Part shown: in pieces, positions 35,056 through 43,787 of the stretch
Numbering within the stretch: position 1 is the stretch's first letter
Layout: every line of letters starts with the position of its first letter
NCBI RefSeq assembly: GCF_023333595.1
Contig: NZ_JAIQZM010000018.1
Span: 1 to 64,000, forward strand
DNA length: 64,000 nucleotides
From: Argonema galeatum A003/A1
GTDB lineage: Bacteria; Cyanobacteriota; Cyanobacteriia; Cyanobacteriales; Aerosakkonemataceae
Direction of reading: 5' to 3'
Position numbers and translations under genes: made by a program
The notes under the pieces: generated by a model
What the model was told of the DNA's origin: nothing
Seen by the model: the letters and a program-made list of their open reading frames with translations, nothing else
Databases searched by the model: none

Positions 35056-36354
35056 ATGGTTTGGGCAGCAGGTCAGCGGTTGCAGAATGGTAAGTATATT
35101 ATCGAGAAAATCCTGGGAGAAGGCGGTTTCGGGATTACCTATCAAGCACGACACACGCTGCTGCAACAGTTAATCGTGATTAAAACGCCCAACGAAAGGC
35201 TGAAAAATGACGCCGAATACCCGAAATATTTGCAGCGATTCGTGGAGGAAGGGCGGCGACTGGAAAAACTCTCTGAACAGAAGCATCCCAATATCGTGCG
35301 CGTCAGGGATTTGTTTGAAGAGGGGGGGATATACTGCCTGGTAATGGATTTTGTACCAGGGGAGAGTTTGTTTAATTTGGTGCGGCGGCGAGGGGCGTTA
35401 CCTCCCACAGAAGCGGTGGAGTATCTGCGACAAATTGGGGAAGCTTTGACGGTGGTACATAAAGCGAGACTGGTGCATCGGGATGCTCACCCTGGCAATA
35501 TTATGGTGCAGAGAGATGGTAAAGCAATTTTGATTGATTTTGGCATTGCTGGGGAAATTCTGCAAACTGTCGAAAGTTCCAAGCATTTTGGCAATCTCGC
35601 TTTTGCGCCTTACGAACAGATGATGGGAAGTCGGGAACTAACGGTTGATGTGTACTGTTTGGCAGCTTCTTTATATTATGCGGTAACTGGTAAATGTCCG
35701 ACATCTTCTTTGGATCGGAAGTTGAATAATGTCGGATTGATTAAACCTAAGCAACACGCTGATATTAGCGATGAGTTAAATCGGGCAATTCTCAAGGGGA
35801 TGGAGTTGGAAGCGAAAAACCGTCCTCAGTCGATGCAGGAATGGTTGAAGTTGTTGGAAGTGGCGAATCGCACTGTGGAGGTTAGTTTACCGCCGAAAAA
35901 ACAAAGAACGATTCCTTGGGGTTGGCTAACAGGAGTTTTGTTAGCTTATGCAGTTTTAGGTTTCTTTTCAGCACCTTCTGCTTGGGCTTCGGCTTTTGCT
36001 TGGGCTTGGGCTTGGGCTTTGGCTTTGGATTTGGCTTGGGCTTGGGTTTGGGCTTGGGCTTGGGCTTTGGCTTTGGATTTGGATTGGGCTTGGGCTTTGG
36101 CTTTGGCTTGGGCTTTGGCTTTGGCTTGGGCTTTGGCTTTGGCTTTGGCTTTGGGTTGGGCTTCGGCTTGGGCTTTGGGTTGGGCTTTGGCTTTGGCTTT
36201 GGGTTGGGCTTTGGCTACGGTTTTGGCTTTGACTTTGGAAATGTTATTCAAGCCCTTCAGCAAGTTTCACACATTTCTAATCGTGCTTGGAACTTCTTGG
36301 TTAGGACTGGGTTTAGGATGGTTGGCGTATCAGATATATATGATAATTCGATAA
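35056..36354 (+). CDS. Ser/Thr protein kinase with repeat-built membrane domain
   Basis: Hanks-type kinase of about 432 residues. Glycine loop [14 protein letters not shown] lysine in LIVIKTP, catalytic loop [11 protein letters not shown] with Asp143, and IDFGIAGE are present; the loop lysine normally two residues after the Asp is His145. The kinase domain ends near residue 275. After [17 protein letters not shown] the C-terminal 150 residues are a hydrophobic run of Trp/Ala/Leu pairs encoded by a hexanucleotide repeat, ending with a normal-looking helix [20 protein letters not shown] at 35056 chosen over a GTG at 35038. Presumably membrane-anchored. Confidence 0.87.
   Translation: MVWAAGQRLQNGKYIIEKILGEGGFGITYQARHTLLQQLIVIKTPNERLKNDAEYPKYLQRFVEEGRRLEKLSEQKHPNIVRVRDLFEEGGIYCLVMDFVPGESLFNLVRRRGALPPTEAVEYLRQIGEALTVVHKARLVHRDAHPGNIMVQRDGKAILIDFGIAGEILQTVESSKHFGNLAFAPYEQMMGSRELTVDVYCLAASLYYAVTGKCPTSSLDRKLNNVGLIKPKQHADISDELNRAILKGMELEAKNRPQSMQEWLKLLEVANRTVEVSLPPKKQRTIPWGWLTGVLLAYAVLGFFSAPSAWASAFAWAWAWALALDLAWAWVWAWAWALALDLDWAWALALAWALALAWALALALALGWASAWALGWALALALGWALATVLALTLEMLFKPFSKFHTFLIVLGTSWLGLGLGWLAYQIYMIIR
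35985..36235 (+). repeat. GCTTTG/GCTTGG hexanucleotide minisatellite in the kinase gene
   Basis: About 250 bp of near-continuous GCTTGG and GCTTTG hexamers with occasional GATTTG, GGTTGG and GCTTCG variants. In the kinase frame it encodes Ala-Trp/Ala-Leu pairs; the other plus frame gives Gly-Leu/Gly-Phe and the minus strand gives Ala-Lys/Ala-Gln. Because the unit is six bases, changes in copy number keep the frame. Confidence 0.95.
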
Positions 36355-36486
36355 AATTGTACTACCCTTCGTTGAGGTTGGCAATGGGGCGCGATTTTGT
36401 CCGCTTAGTTGAGGTACGAAACCCAACAAATGCGATAGGTTTCGCTTTTCTCAAAACAATCATTGAGATCTTGCACCAACGCATTC

Positions 36487-36543
36487 ACCCGCCTTGAAAT
36501 CAATTTCAAGGCTAATAGCAAAAGTCCTCTTCAGAGGACTGAA
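36487..36543 (+). repeat. 57-bp double-hairpin module, left copy
   Basis: Consists of CCTTGAAATCAATTTCAAGG (hairpin 1), GCTAATAGCAAAAG, and AGTCCTCTTCAGAGGACT (hairpin 2). Its inverted partner is at 36763-36819. Hairpin 1 differs from the partner at both members of two base pairs, keeping pairing. Confidence 0.88.
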
Positions 36544-36762
36544 AGACTATCCCAAAAACCAATCAAAAACAACCATCATCTGCATAGCAAAAAATCTACA
36601 TCCACATCTGTGTTCATCTGTGTTCATCTGTGGTTAAAAATATCCAAATCTTGCCCAAAGTCAGAAACCGGGTTTTTCGCAATTAACCCTACCCCAAAAC
36701 CGAAATCTTTGCTAAAAAACCCGGTTTCTTAAGTCTAATAGTCTAAACTCCAAATAGAAATA

Positions 36763-36819
36763 TTCAGTCCTCTTCAGAGGACTTTCGCTATTAGCCTGGG
36801 AATTGATTCCCAGGCGGGT
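36763..36819 (-). repeat. 57-bp double-hairpin module, right inverted copy
   Basis: Reverse complement of the left module apart from a few bases; hairpin 1 here reads CCTGGGAATCAATTCCCAGG. Together the two copies look like the ends of a small mobile or structured unit of 333 bp. Confidence 0.88.
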
Positions 36820-37019
36820 CTGTTAGCAGATATAATGGCTATATAAACGAAAAATCATGCAAATTGTAGTATAGCAACCGCTCTCGTCGGTTAAGCCATA
36901 AATCTGGGTAGGGGCGAAGCATTCGGGCATATAATTTATTGGTTAAAACCGAAGATTTACTACCCGAATGCTAATGCCTCCGGCACGCTACGCGAACGCC
37001 CCTACTGTCAAGAGTCGTA

Positions 37020-37538
37020 TCATCGCCTCCCAGCTTTCCAATCTTCCCCACCCGGAAGCAGAGTCAAATCATTATTAACCACTGAAGATAACTCTTTTAC
37101 CGAGTAATCGTAAGTGAGAGACAACAAACTTTTGGCAATCGCCATAATCTGTTCTTTATCAACTAAATCCAAAAGCTGATAAGGACTGTAACATCCATCC
37201 CTGACTTCCTCACTAGCTAAACAAATTGCTTCCTCCAATTCATCGTCAAGCATTGATTCCCAGTCATCTATTTTAACATAGTAAGAGGTTTTGTTATCTT
37301 GCAAATTCAGTTTCTTAATTTCTCTAACTGAATTCCGAATTGAATTAGCCCATGAATTCGTTAATCGCTGTTCAACTTGGTTTTTAATCAAATGAATCAG
37401 CAGAATCCTTAAAAAAGATTGGATATTACGCAGAATCGCCTGTTTGCTCATTCCCTCTAACTCATCAACTATTGTCAAAGCATCTGCGTAACGTCCCTCG
37501 ATAATGCTAGTTCTTAAATCTATTAGTTCTTGAGTCAT
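37020..37538 (-). CDS. DUF29 family protein, paralogue 3
   Basis: A 172-residue DUF29-family protein: MTQELIDLRTSIIEGRYADALTIVDELEGMSKQAI (in parts), followed by the core RNIQSFLRILLIHLIKNQVEQRLTNSWANSI, where HLIKxQxE...SWxxSI is the family signature. The C-terminal part ends LLPGGEDWK, shared with its two neighbours. Function unknown. It is the last of three tandem same-strand copies with gaps of about 25 bp, so one transcript is likely. Confidence 0.88.
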   Translation of the reverse strand: MTQELIDLRTSIIEGRYADALTIVDELEGMSKQAILRNIQSFLRILLIHLIKNQVEQRLTNSWANSIRNSVREIKKLNLQDNKTSYYVKIDDWESMLDDELEEAICLASEEVRDGCYSPYQLLDLVDKEQIMAIAKSLLSLTYDYSVKELSSVVNNDLTLLPGGEDWKAGRR

Positions 37539-37565
37539 AATTTTTGCAATTCCTTTTTTGCTATT

Positions 37566-38087
37566 TTATTTCTGTCTCTCGATCCAATCTTGCCCACCTG
37601 GTAACTGAATTAAATTATCAGCTAAAAAGGTGGGTAATTTCTTGGCTGAATGGGAATATGTTAAGGCTAATAATTTCTGAGAAATCTGGAGTATTTGAGT
37701 TCGATCGACTATTTCTGAAAGTTGTAATTGGCTGTATGCTCCATTCAATACTTCTTCACTTGCTAAAGCGATCGCATCCTCAATTATTTCCTCATCTAGC
37801 AAATTCTCCCATTCATCAGGCTTAATGTAATACGACGTTTTATTATCCTTAAGATTCAGATCTTTAATTTCTCGAATGGAAAAGCGAATTGAATTAGCCC
37901 ACGAACCAGTTAATCGTCGCTCTACTTGATTTTTAATCAAATGAATCACCAAAACTCTTAAGAAGGATTTAATCTGACGCAGAATCGCCTGTTTGCTCAT
38001 CCCCTCTAGCTCATCTACAATTACTAAAGCATCTGTGTAACGTCCTTCTACAATGCTGGTTTTCAAATCTATCAATTCTTGAGTCAT
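37566..38087 (-). CDS. DUF29 family protein, paralogue 2
   Basis: Middle gene of the DUF29 triplet, 173 residues. Shares MTQELIDL, EGMSKQAILR, VIHLIKNQVERRLTGSWANSIRFS and LPGGQDW with both neighbours. Clear paralogy with differences spread along the protein shows an older duplication, not a fresh one. All three keep open frames. Confidence 0.88.
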   Translation of the reverse strand: MTQELIDLKTSIVEGRYTDALVIVDELEGMSKQAILRQIKSFLRVLVIHLIKNQVERRLTGSWANSIRFSIREIKDLNLKDNKTSYYIKPDEWENLLDEEIIEDAIALASEEVLNGAYSQLQLSEIVDRTQILQISQKLLALTYSHSAKKLPTFLADNLIQLPGGQDWIERQK

Positions 38088-38112
38088 AAGTTTCCCACTG
38101 TTTATTTCACTA

Positions 38113-38634
38113 TTATTTTTGCCGATTCAATTTCCAATCTTCCCCGCCAGGTAACTGAGTTAAATTTTCAGCTACCACTGCGGGTAAATCCTTAGCTGAA
38201 TGGGAATATGTCAGAGTCAATAATTTTTGAGCGTTCTGAATTACCTGGGTTCTATCCACCATTTCAGTAAGTTGAAACTCATTATATATCCCATCCAGCA
38301 CTTCCGAACTCGCGTCGCGAATTGCTGACTCGATTTCCTCTTCGAGCCAAGTATCCCATTCATCCGAATTGATGTGCTGGGATGTTTTATTATCCTTGAG
38401 ATTCAGTTTTTTAATTTCCACAAGTGGATTGCGAATAGAAGCAGCCCACGAACTGGTTAATCGTTGCTCAACTTGATTAAGAATCAAGTGGATTAGCAGA
38501 ATCCTTAAATAGGATTGAATATTACGCAGAATTGCCTGTTTGCTCATTCCTTCTAATTCATCAACAATTAATAAAGCATCTGCGTAACGTCCTTCCATAA
38601 TGCTTTTTCTTAAATCGATGAGTTCTTGAGTCAT
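38113..38634 (-). CDS. DUF29 family protein, paralogue 1
   Basis: First gene of the triplet. I start it at the ATG giving MTQELIDLRKSIMEG, matching its paralogues; an ATG 15 bp upstream (MVAIIMTQ) is possible. It has the same HLILNQVEQRLTSSWAASI signature and LTQLPGGEDWK end. Its own promoter should lie in 38650-38760; nothing distinctive was seen there apart from a TGAAGCGAAGC-type repeat. Confidence 0.88.
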   Translation of the reverse strand: MTQELIDLRKSIMEGRYADALLIVDELEGMSKQAILRNIQSYLRILLIHLILNQVEQRLTSSWAASIRNPLVEIKKLNLKDNKTSQHINSDEWDTWLEEEIESAIRDASSEVLDGIYNEFQLTEMVDRTQVIQNAQKLLTLTYSHSAKDLPAVVAENLTQLPGGEDWKLNRQK

Positions 38635-38919
38635 AATTATCGCCACCACTTGTAAGTAAATTATACCATTCAGAAGCGGGAGGATCGATATGCCTACGGC
38701 AATCTGCGCGTGAAGCGAAGCTATCGCGTCAGCGAATCACACTTTTTATCCTAATAATTAAAGTTGAGCTAAGATAAGCTCTTGTATATCCTACCGCAGA
38801 CAGAGCGCCCAATATGCCGCCAGCATTAGTCCTGCGTTTGAATAACTGCGTTAATGTAGAAGTACATATCAAAATTTTAATTAGGAAAACGCTACTTATC
38901 TTAACTGGGAGCATCCAAA

Positions 38920-39306
38920 ATGCTCAAGAAAATCGCGATCCTTTGCCTCGCCTTTATTTTGGGAATCGCCATCCTACCCCGTCTTACACTGGCTCAATCG
39001 ACAGGATACCTAGAATCCCGTCTTTCTAGAGTAGAATCAGATAACTTTCAATTGCGATCGCAAATCGATCGCATCGAGTCCCAGTTAAATCGACTCACCA
39101 ACCGTGCGGACTTTCCCAGAGTGGAAATAGCCAGACCAACACCAGCACCCCTACCGCCACGCGCTACCCCTAGAGTAAACAGGCAAACCGCATCTCAAGA
39201 CCCAATGTTCTCTAGACTCGCTACCCTCGTGATAGAACTCAAGGAACGAGTAAAAGCACTAGAAGCACAAGTTGCACAATTGAAGAGACAACAAAGCGGA
39301 AGGTAG
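38920..39306 (+). CDS. Exported coiled-coil protein
   Basis: A 128-residue protein with a signal peptide (MLKKIAILCLAFILGIAIL, cleavage likely after LTLA), a coiled coil at about residues 30-60 (LESRLSRVESDNFQLRSQID), a Pro-rich hinge around RPTPAPLPPRATP, and a second coiled coil at 100-125 (LKERVKALEAQVAQLKRQ). GGGAG lies 11 bp before the ATG. No family recognised; probably periplasmic and oligomeric. Confidence 0.75.
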   Translation: MLKKIAILCLAFILGIAILPRLTLAQSTGYLESRLSRVESDNFQLRSQIDRIESQLNRLTNRADFPRVEIARPTPAPLPPRATPRVNRQTASQDPMFSRLATLVIELKERVKALEAQVAQLKRQQSGR

Positions 39307-39370
39307 GAATAACTGTACAATGAAAGGAGATGTTGCGCCACAGAGTAGGCGCATTTCCGTAGTTGGCACC

Positions 39371-39552
39371 TTTAGAGCCTATCCGAAAAGTCAGTTTTAA
39401 AGATTTTTAACCGCAGATGAAAGCAGATAAACGCAGATAAACGCAGATAAGAGACGGCTATTGAATAATTTTCCGATATCAAATCCTTCTTGCGTCAGAA
39501 TTGTTCGTTTTGCCCCTCTGCCCCTCTGCCCCTCTGCCCCCCTCTGTGCCTC
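39371..39552 (+). repeat. Repeat family 2, direct copy
   Basis: About 180 bp beginning TTTAGAGCCTATCCGAAAAG, then AACCGCAGATGAAAGC, AACGCAGATAAACGCAGATA, GACGGCTATTGAAT, GATATCAAATCC and a CCCCTCTG array. The inverted copy at 50440-50618 has the same blocks in the same order. A fragment (TTTTCGGATAGGCTCT) occurs at 55157-55172. Confidence 0.87.
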
Positions 39553-39558
39553 TACAGT

Positions 39559-40182
39559 TCATTTCCTTGCCTTTATCGTCTGCAAACTCCCACCCGCATA
39601 CAAAATCTGCTCCTTTTCTCGAAACCCAATCTCCGCCAACAACCCAGGCAAATCGGTTTTCAGCAAGTTCCATGCCGTTTCCGTCTCAAACAACAACAAA
39701 AATAACGATATCGGCGGCCAAAATAGCGGATTCGTCGGCGCGTGAAAATCCACCAGCGCAAACACCCCACCCGGTTTCAGCACCCGATAAACCTCTTTGA
39801 GAATCTGTCGCAATCGATCAGCCTGCATTTCGTGCATCGCCACACTGGTATGCACAAGATCGAAAGAATTGTCTGCAAACGGCATATCCTCGGCAAAAGC
39901 TTCGGTATACTGAGCAGATGGAACATTCAGTCGCGCCCGCTTCAGCGATAAAGGTGAGGCATCCAATCCCGTCACATTCTGGGAGTATTGCACCAGAAAT
40001 TGGGTTGCCTGACCGCTACCGCAACAAAGGTCTAGTACCTTGGTATCTGGAAGGATGGTCAAACCTTGCAAAGCTAACTGGCGGAATCGCCCCTCTCCAC
40101 CGACGCTAACGGCAGCAAGACGAGAAATCCCATCGTACAACCACTGATATTGATAGCTCCAATCCCTTAAAATAGTGGCCAC
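39559..40182 (-). CDS. SAM-dependent methyltransferase, class I
   Basis: A 207-residue Rossmann-fold methyltransferase. Motif I is VLDLCCGSGQATQFL at about residues 49-63, the acidic residue after strand 2 is in VTGLDASP, and DMPFADNSFDLVHTSVAMHEM and VLKPGGVFALVD are motifs II/III of the UbiE/Methyltransf_11 group. The acceptor is unknown; a lipid or quinone is plausible from the family. Its 3' end abuts the STRR-rich repeat at 39371-39552. Divergent from hemH. Confidence 0.9.
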   Translation of the reverse strand: MATILRDWSYQYQWLYDGISRLAAVSVGGEGRFRQLALQGLTILPDTKVLDLCCGSGQATQFLVQYSQNVTGLDASPLSLKRARLNVPSAQYTEAFAEDMPFADNSFDLVHTSVAMHEMQADRLRQILKEVYRVLKPGGVFALVDFHAPTNPLFWPPISLFLLLFETETAWNLLKTDLPGLLAEIGFREKEQILYAGGSLQTIKARK

Positions 40183-40294
40183 GGCCTAACTTCTCCTGAA
40201 ATTGTGTATTCCTTGGTGCTAATTGAAGCCAATAAACAAGATATATTATTAAAATCGGTAACGAATCTGAAAACATTGGGAAACTGTAATAGTT

Positions 40295-41458
40295 ATGGGG
40301 CGTACTGGGGTTTTACTACTTAACTTGGGCGGACCGGATCAACTGGAGGATGTCCGTCCCTTTCTGTTTAACCTATTTTCCGACCCGGAAATCATTCGGC
40401 TGCCGTTTCCCTGGTTACAAAAACCCCTGGCATGGCTCATCTCTACACTGCGAGCCAAGAAATCCCAAGAAAATTATAGCCAAATTGGGGGTGGATCTCC
40501 TCTACGCCGCGTTACAGAAGCCCAGGCTCATGCCTTGGAAGAACATTTGGAGCAAAAAGGACAACCAGCAAGTGTCTACATAGGGATGCGGTACTGGCAT
40601 CCTTTCACGGAAGAAGCGATCGCACGGATGAAACGCGATCGCGTCGATCGTCTGGTTATCCTCCCCCTCTACCCCCAATTCTCCATCAGCACCAGCGGTT
40701 CCAGCTTCCGCCTTTTGGAAAAGATTTGGCAAGAAGACCCCTCCCTGGGCCCCGTTGACTACACCGTCATTCGTTCCTGGTATCAGGAACCCGGTTACCT
40801 GCAAGCAATGTCGCAGCTGATAACCCAAGAACTCGATCGCTTTGACAATCCCGATGAAGTTACGCTCTTCTTTAGCGCCCACGGCGTCCCCGTAAGCTAC
40901 GTAGAAGAAGCTGGCGACCCCTACCAGCAAGAAATAGAGGACTGCACAGTCCGAATCATGGAGACGCTGAATCGACCCAATCCCCACACACTGGCTTACC
41001 AAAGTCGGGTCGGCCCAGTAGAATGGCTCAAACCCTACACTGAAGACGCTATTAAAGAACTTGCCGCCCAAGAAGTCAAAGATTTGCTAGTAGTGCCCAT
41101 CAGCTTTGTCTCTGAGCATATCGAAACCCTGCAAGAAATTGATATGGAGTACCGCGAACTAGCTGAGGAATCTGGCATTCACAACTTCCGCCGCGTACCC
41201 GCCCTCGATACCAATCCTGTATTTATTGATGCCCTAGCAGATCTAGTCGTCGAAGCCCTCAACTCTCCCAGTGTAAAGCTTTCCGAAGTAACACAACTCA
41301 AGAAGCAAGTCAAGATGTACCCGCAAGAGCGTTGGGAATGGGGGATAACTCCATCTGCTGAAGTTTGGAACGGTCGTATAGCAATGATTATCTGTATTGA
41401 CCTAGTGTTGGAACTGCTCACCAGTCACGGGCCTCTACATCTAATCGGACTGCTGTAG
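40295..41458 (+). CDS. hemH: Ferrochelatase with C-terminal CAB domain
   Basis: Inserts ferrous iron into protoporphyrin IX, the last step of haem synthesis, at the thylakoid or cytoplasmic membrane. Starts [23 protein letters not shown]; the metal-binding region [14 protein letters not shown] gives the conserved His at about residue 197, and [16 protein letters not shown] the second conserved pair. The C-terminal 45 residues form a chlorophyll a/b-binding-like helix with [11 protein letters not shown], as in cyanobacterial and plastid type II enzymes. 387 residues is normal. Confidence 0.98.
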   Translation: MGRTGVLLLNLGGPDQLEDVRPFLFNLFSDPEIIRLPFPWLQKPLAWLISTLRAKKSQENYSQIGGGSPLRRVTEAQAHALEEHLEQKGQPASVYIGMRYWHPFTEEAIARMKRDRVDRLVILPLYPQFSISTSGSSFRLLEKIWQEDPSLGPVDYTVIRSWYQEPGYLQAMSQLITQELDRFDNPDEVTLFFSAHGVPVSYVEEAGDPYQQEIEDCTVRIMETLNRPNPHTLAYQSRVGPVEWLKPYTEDAIKELAAQEVKDLLVVPISFVSEHIETLQEIDMEYRELAEESGIHNFRRVPALDTNPVFIDALADLVVEALNSPSVKLSEVTQLKKQVKMYPQERWEWGITPSAEVWNGRIAMIICIDLVLELLTSHGPLHLIGLL

Positions 41459-41498
41459 AAATTTTGGATTTTAGATTTTGGATTTTGGATTGAAAGGT

Positions 41499-41592
41499 AA
41501 ATAGGTGGGCATAATTAAACGTAAAACTGCCTTGCCCTTAGAAACCCGGTTTCTTTGAGAAACCGGGTTTCTGGGTGTTCAGTTTATTTACG
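41499..41592 (-). repeat. Repeat family 6, copy 1
   Basis: Ends ATAGGTGGGCATAATTAAAC and GTTTATTTACGC; the centre is the AGAAACCCGGTTTC/GAAACCGGGTTTCT hairpin (41540-41572). Inverted relative to 49466-49570, with which it shares flanks TAAAACTGCC and GTTCAGTTTATT. Confidence 0.85.
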
Positions 41593-41642
41593 CAGGCTAT
41601 TAGGACATCCTAAAACGCCAGAACCAATTCACAGCAAGCATT

Positions 41643-42218
41643 TCACTTTTGACTTTTGACTTTTGACTTTTGACTTTTGCTATACCAACTATACCATTCA
41701 CCAGAGCTGCGAATTGCTAACCACAGCAGGAGCATCGCAATTAAGCCTCCCTGTCTGGGCGCATCAAAAGCTAAAAGTACCAGTACCACACACAAGGCAT
41801 CTTGGGCAAAAACAGCCCACAGGGGTAAGCCCCGCAATCGAAAAAACCACCCGACTTGGACAAGTTGCAGCACAAGCGCCAACAACCCACCCACTACACT
41901 AACTAATATAATTAACCAACCGGGAGCGTCGGTGGCCTCGGCAACAGCAACCCCCATAATCGCCCCCACAATAGGGCTAAACAAGAGATGGAAAATTTGC
42001 AGTATGCGCTGCCCTAATAGCTTTTTGGAAGCAAACAACTCGAATAACGACCAGCTGGTGAGGATTCCCACCACTACCTGTGGATGAATTAAAGATAGAA
42101 TCGGTACGCGAGACCAGAGATTATTCCCCTGCAAAAGGCCAATCAACAGGAGGGGCAGGGCAATTCTCCCCACTCCCACCGCAGCAGCAGCAGAGAGTGC
42201 GGCTAGGAGTTCAATCAT
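41643..42218 (-). CDS. DUF4126-type membrane protein
   Basis: A 191-residue integral membrane protein with five or six hydrophobic helices. Features include the N-terminal LLAALSAAAAVGVGRIALPLLLIGL, then LIHPQVVVGILTSWSLFELFASKK and an alanine/glycine-rich helix pair, in line with DUF4126. The role is unknown. The last residues (KSQKSKVKSQK) are encoded by a heptamer STRR (41646-41680), so the ancestral C terminus was replaced or extended by repeat DNA. Confidence 0.75.
   Translation of the reverse strand: MIELLAALSAAAAVGVGRIALPLLLIGLLQGNNLWSRVPILSLIHPQVVVGILTSWSLFELFASKKLLGQRILQIFHLLFSPIVGAIMGVAVAEATDAPGWLIILVSVVGGLLALVLQLVQVGWFFRLRGLPLWAVFAQDALCVVLVLLAFDAPRQGGLIAMLLLWLAIRSSGEWYSWYSKSQKSKVKSQK
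41646..41680. repeat. CTTTTGA heptamer STRR in the DUF4126 gene 3' end
   Basis: Five copies of CTTTTGA (TCAAAAG on the coding strand). They form the 3' end of the minus-strand gene, including its stop region. Identical unit to the array at 1-77. Confidence 0.92.
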
Positions 42219-42395
42219 AAACCTCGCGGGATGCCTGACTTTAACTTAATGTTTCTTAAGTTTAACCATTTTGGCCTGGAGGTTGTACTGTTTAACAAGC
42301 ATAAGAGCTAGACTTGCCGATCGGCTTATTAAATTGTTACACTAATTATTAGGAGAATGTGCTTAAATATACTTATATTAAATCAAAAACATGAT

Positions 42396-43682
42396 ATGGA
42401 AAATTCCCTATTTGCTGATGCTAGTCAAAGACTAGAAAAGGCACTAAAATACGTCTCAATTTCAGATGATGCGATCGAACACTTAAAATTTCCCAAAGCA
42501 AGTTTAAGAGTGTCTATTCCCGTGCGAATGGATAATGGTTCTTTGAAGATTTTTCAGGGTTATCGGGTTCGGTATGACGATACCAGAGGGCCAACCAAGG
42601 GAGGAGTTCGGTATCATCCAAACGTTTCAATGGATGAAGTCACATCTTTAGCGTTCTGGATGACGTTTAAATGTGCCGCGTTGAATCTGCCTTTTGGCGG
42701 TGCTAAAGGTGGGGTGACGCTGAACCCCAAAACGTTATCGAGACTGGAGTTGGAACGTTTGAGTCGCGGTTATATAGATGCGATCGCAGACTTTATTGGC
42801 CCTGATGTTGATATTCTAGCACCCGATGTTTATACCAACCCGACGATCATGGGTTGGATGATGGATCAATACAATATTATCAAGAGGCAAATTACCCCAG
42901 CCGTTGTCACCGGAAAACCAGTTACGATAGGCGGAAGTTTAGGTCGAGATACCGCCACTGCAACCGGAGCTTTTTTTGTTATTGAAACCATTATGTCCAA
43001 ATTTGACAAGCTACCCAGAGAAACCACGGTAGCAGTGCAAGGATTTGGTAACGCTGGTGGTGTGCTGGCAGAATTACTAGCAATAAATGGTTATAAAATA
43101 GTGGCGGTAAGCGATTCTCAAGGCGGAATTTATGCCAAACAAGGTTTAGATATTCGCAGCATTCGACGCTGCAAAGAATTTATCAAAGGTATGCACGCAG
43201 TCTATTGTGAAGGCACAGTTTGTAGCGTTGTCGAACATCAAGTTCTCACCAATGCAGAACTTTTAGCTTTAGATGTGGATGTACTTGTTCCAGCAGCTTT
43301 GGAAAAGCAAATTACGGAAGAGAATGCAAACGATATCAAAGCAAAGTTTATATTTGAAGTTGCCAATGGGCCGGTAACATCTGCTGCCGATCGAATTTTA
43401 GAAGAAAAAGGAATTTATATCGTTCCCGACATTTTGGTGAATGCAGGGGGCGTGACAGTTAGCTATTTTGAGTGGGTGCAAAATCGCAGCGGACTTTATT
43501 GGACACTGGCGGAAGTGAATCAACGATTGAAGGACAAAATGATTGAGGAAACAGAGAATATTTGGAAGATTGCTCAGGAATTATCGGTTTCCATGCGAAC
43601 TGCTGCTTATATTCATGCGCTGAATCGTTTGGGTGAAGCGATTAATACTAAGGGAACTAGAGATTATTACGTGAATGGGTAA
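42396..43682 (+). CDS. gdhA: Glutamate dehydrogenase
   Basis: Glu/Leu/Phe/Val dehydrogenase family; interconverts 2-oxoglutarate plus ammonium and glutamate with NAD(P)H. The dimerisation/substrate half has KGGVRYHPNVSMDEVTSLAFWMTFKCA (in parts) with catalytic-lysine motif PFGGAKGGV, and the Rossmann half has VAVQGFGNAGGVLAELLA. I chose the ATG at 42396, giving MENSLFADASQRLEKAL and 428 residues, matching my memory of the Synechocystis enzyme; the ATG at 42357 would add 13 unlike residues although AGGAG sits close to it. Confidence 0.95.
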   Translation: MENSLFADASQRLEKALKYVSISDDAIEHLKFPKASLRVSIPVRMDNGSLKIFQGYRVRYDDTRGPTKGGVRYHPNVSMDEVTSLAFWMTFKCAALNLPFGGAKGGVTLNPKTLSRLELERLSRGYIDAIADFIGPDVDILAPDVYTNPTIMGWMMDQYNIIKRQITPAVVTGKPVTIGGSLGRDTATATGAFFVIETIMSKFDKLPRETTVAVQGFGNAGGVLAELLAINGYKIVAVSDSQGGIYAKQGLDIRSIRRCKEFIKGMHAVYCEGTVCSVVEHQVLTNAELLALDVDVLVPAALEKQITEENANDIKAKFIFEVANGPVTSAADRILEEKGIYIVPDILVNAGGVTVSYFEWVQNRSGLYWTLAEVNQRLKDKMIEETENIWKIAQELSVSMRTAAYIHALNRLGEAINTKGTRDYYVNG

Positions 43683-43713
43683 GGGTAGAAAAGAGCGATC
43701 GTTTTGTGTTATT

Positions 43714-43754
43714 GGTACGTTGTTGCGCTTTAGCGCTAAAGCGCAACAACCTAC
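43714..43754. repeat. GTACGTTGTTGCGC palindrome
   Basis: GGTACGTTGTTGCGCTTTAG runs directly into its near-perfect complement CTAAAGCGCAACAACCTAC. It lies between gdhA and the 3' end of the small minus-strand gene, so it could terminate both. Confidence 0.87.
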
Positions 43755-43787
43755 ACTTTAACCACGCGATTCAGATCCTTTCTTTTT

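Larger units (their letters stand above)
36355..37019. other. Intergenic, 665 bp, inverted hairpin pair and other repeats
   Basis: Two inverted 57-bp modules (36487-36543, 36763-36819) bound a 219-bp centre containing CATCTGTGTTCATCTGTG repeats and a GAAACCGGGTTTTT/AAAAACCCGGTTTC pair (36664-36731). Further on are TAGTATAGCAACCG near 36870 and a GTAGGGGCG...CGCCCCTAC palindrome at about 36909-37004 that contains an inserted module CCTCCGGCACGCTACGCG. No gene is seen. Confidence 0.75.

Noticed and set aside
35946-36497. Long open frames in other registers across the kinase repeat (Gly-Leu/Phe and Ala-Lys/Gln proteins)
   Set aside because: They exist only because a stop-free hexamer repeat is open in several frames; the kinase frame has a complete upstream domain and a sensible C-terminal helix.
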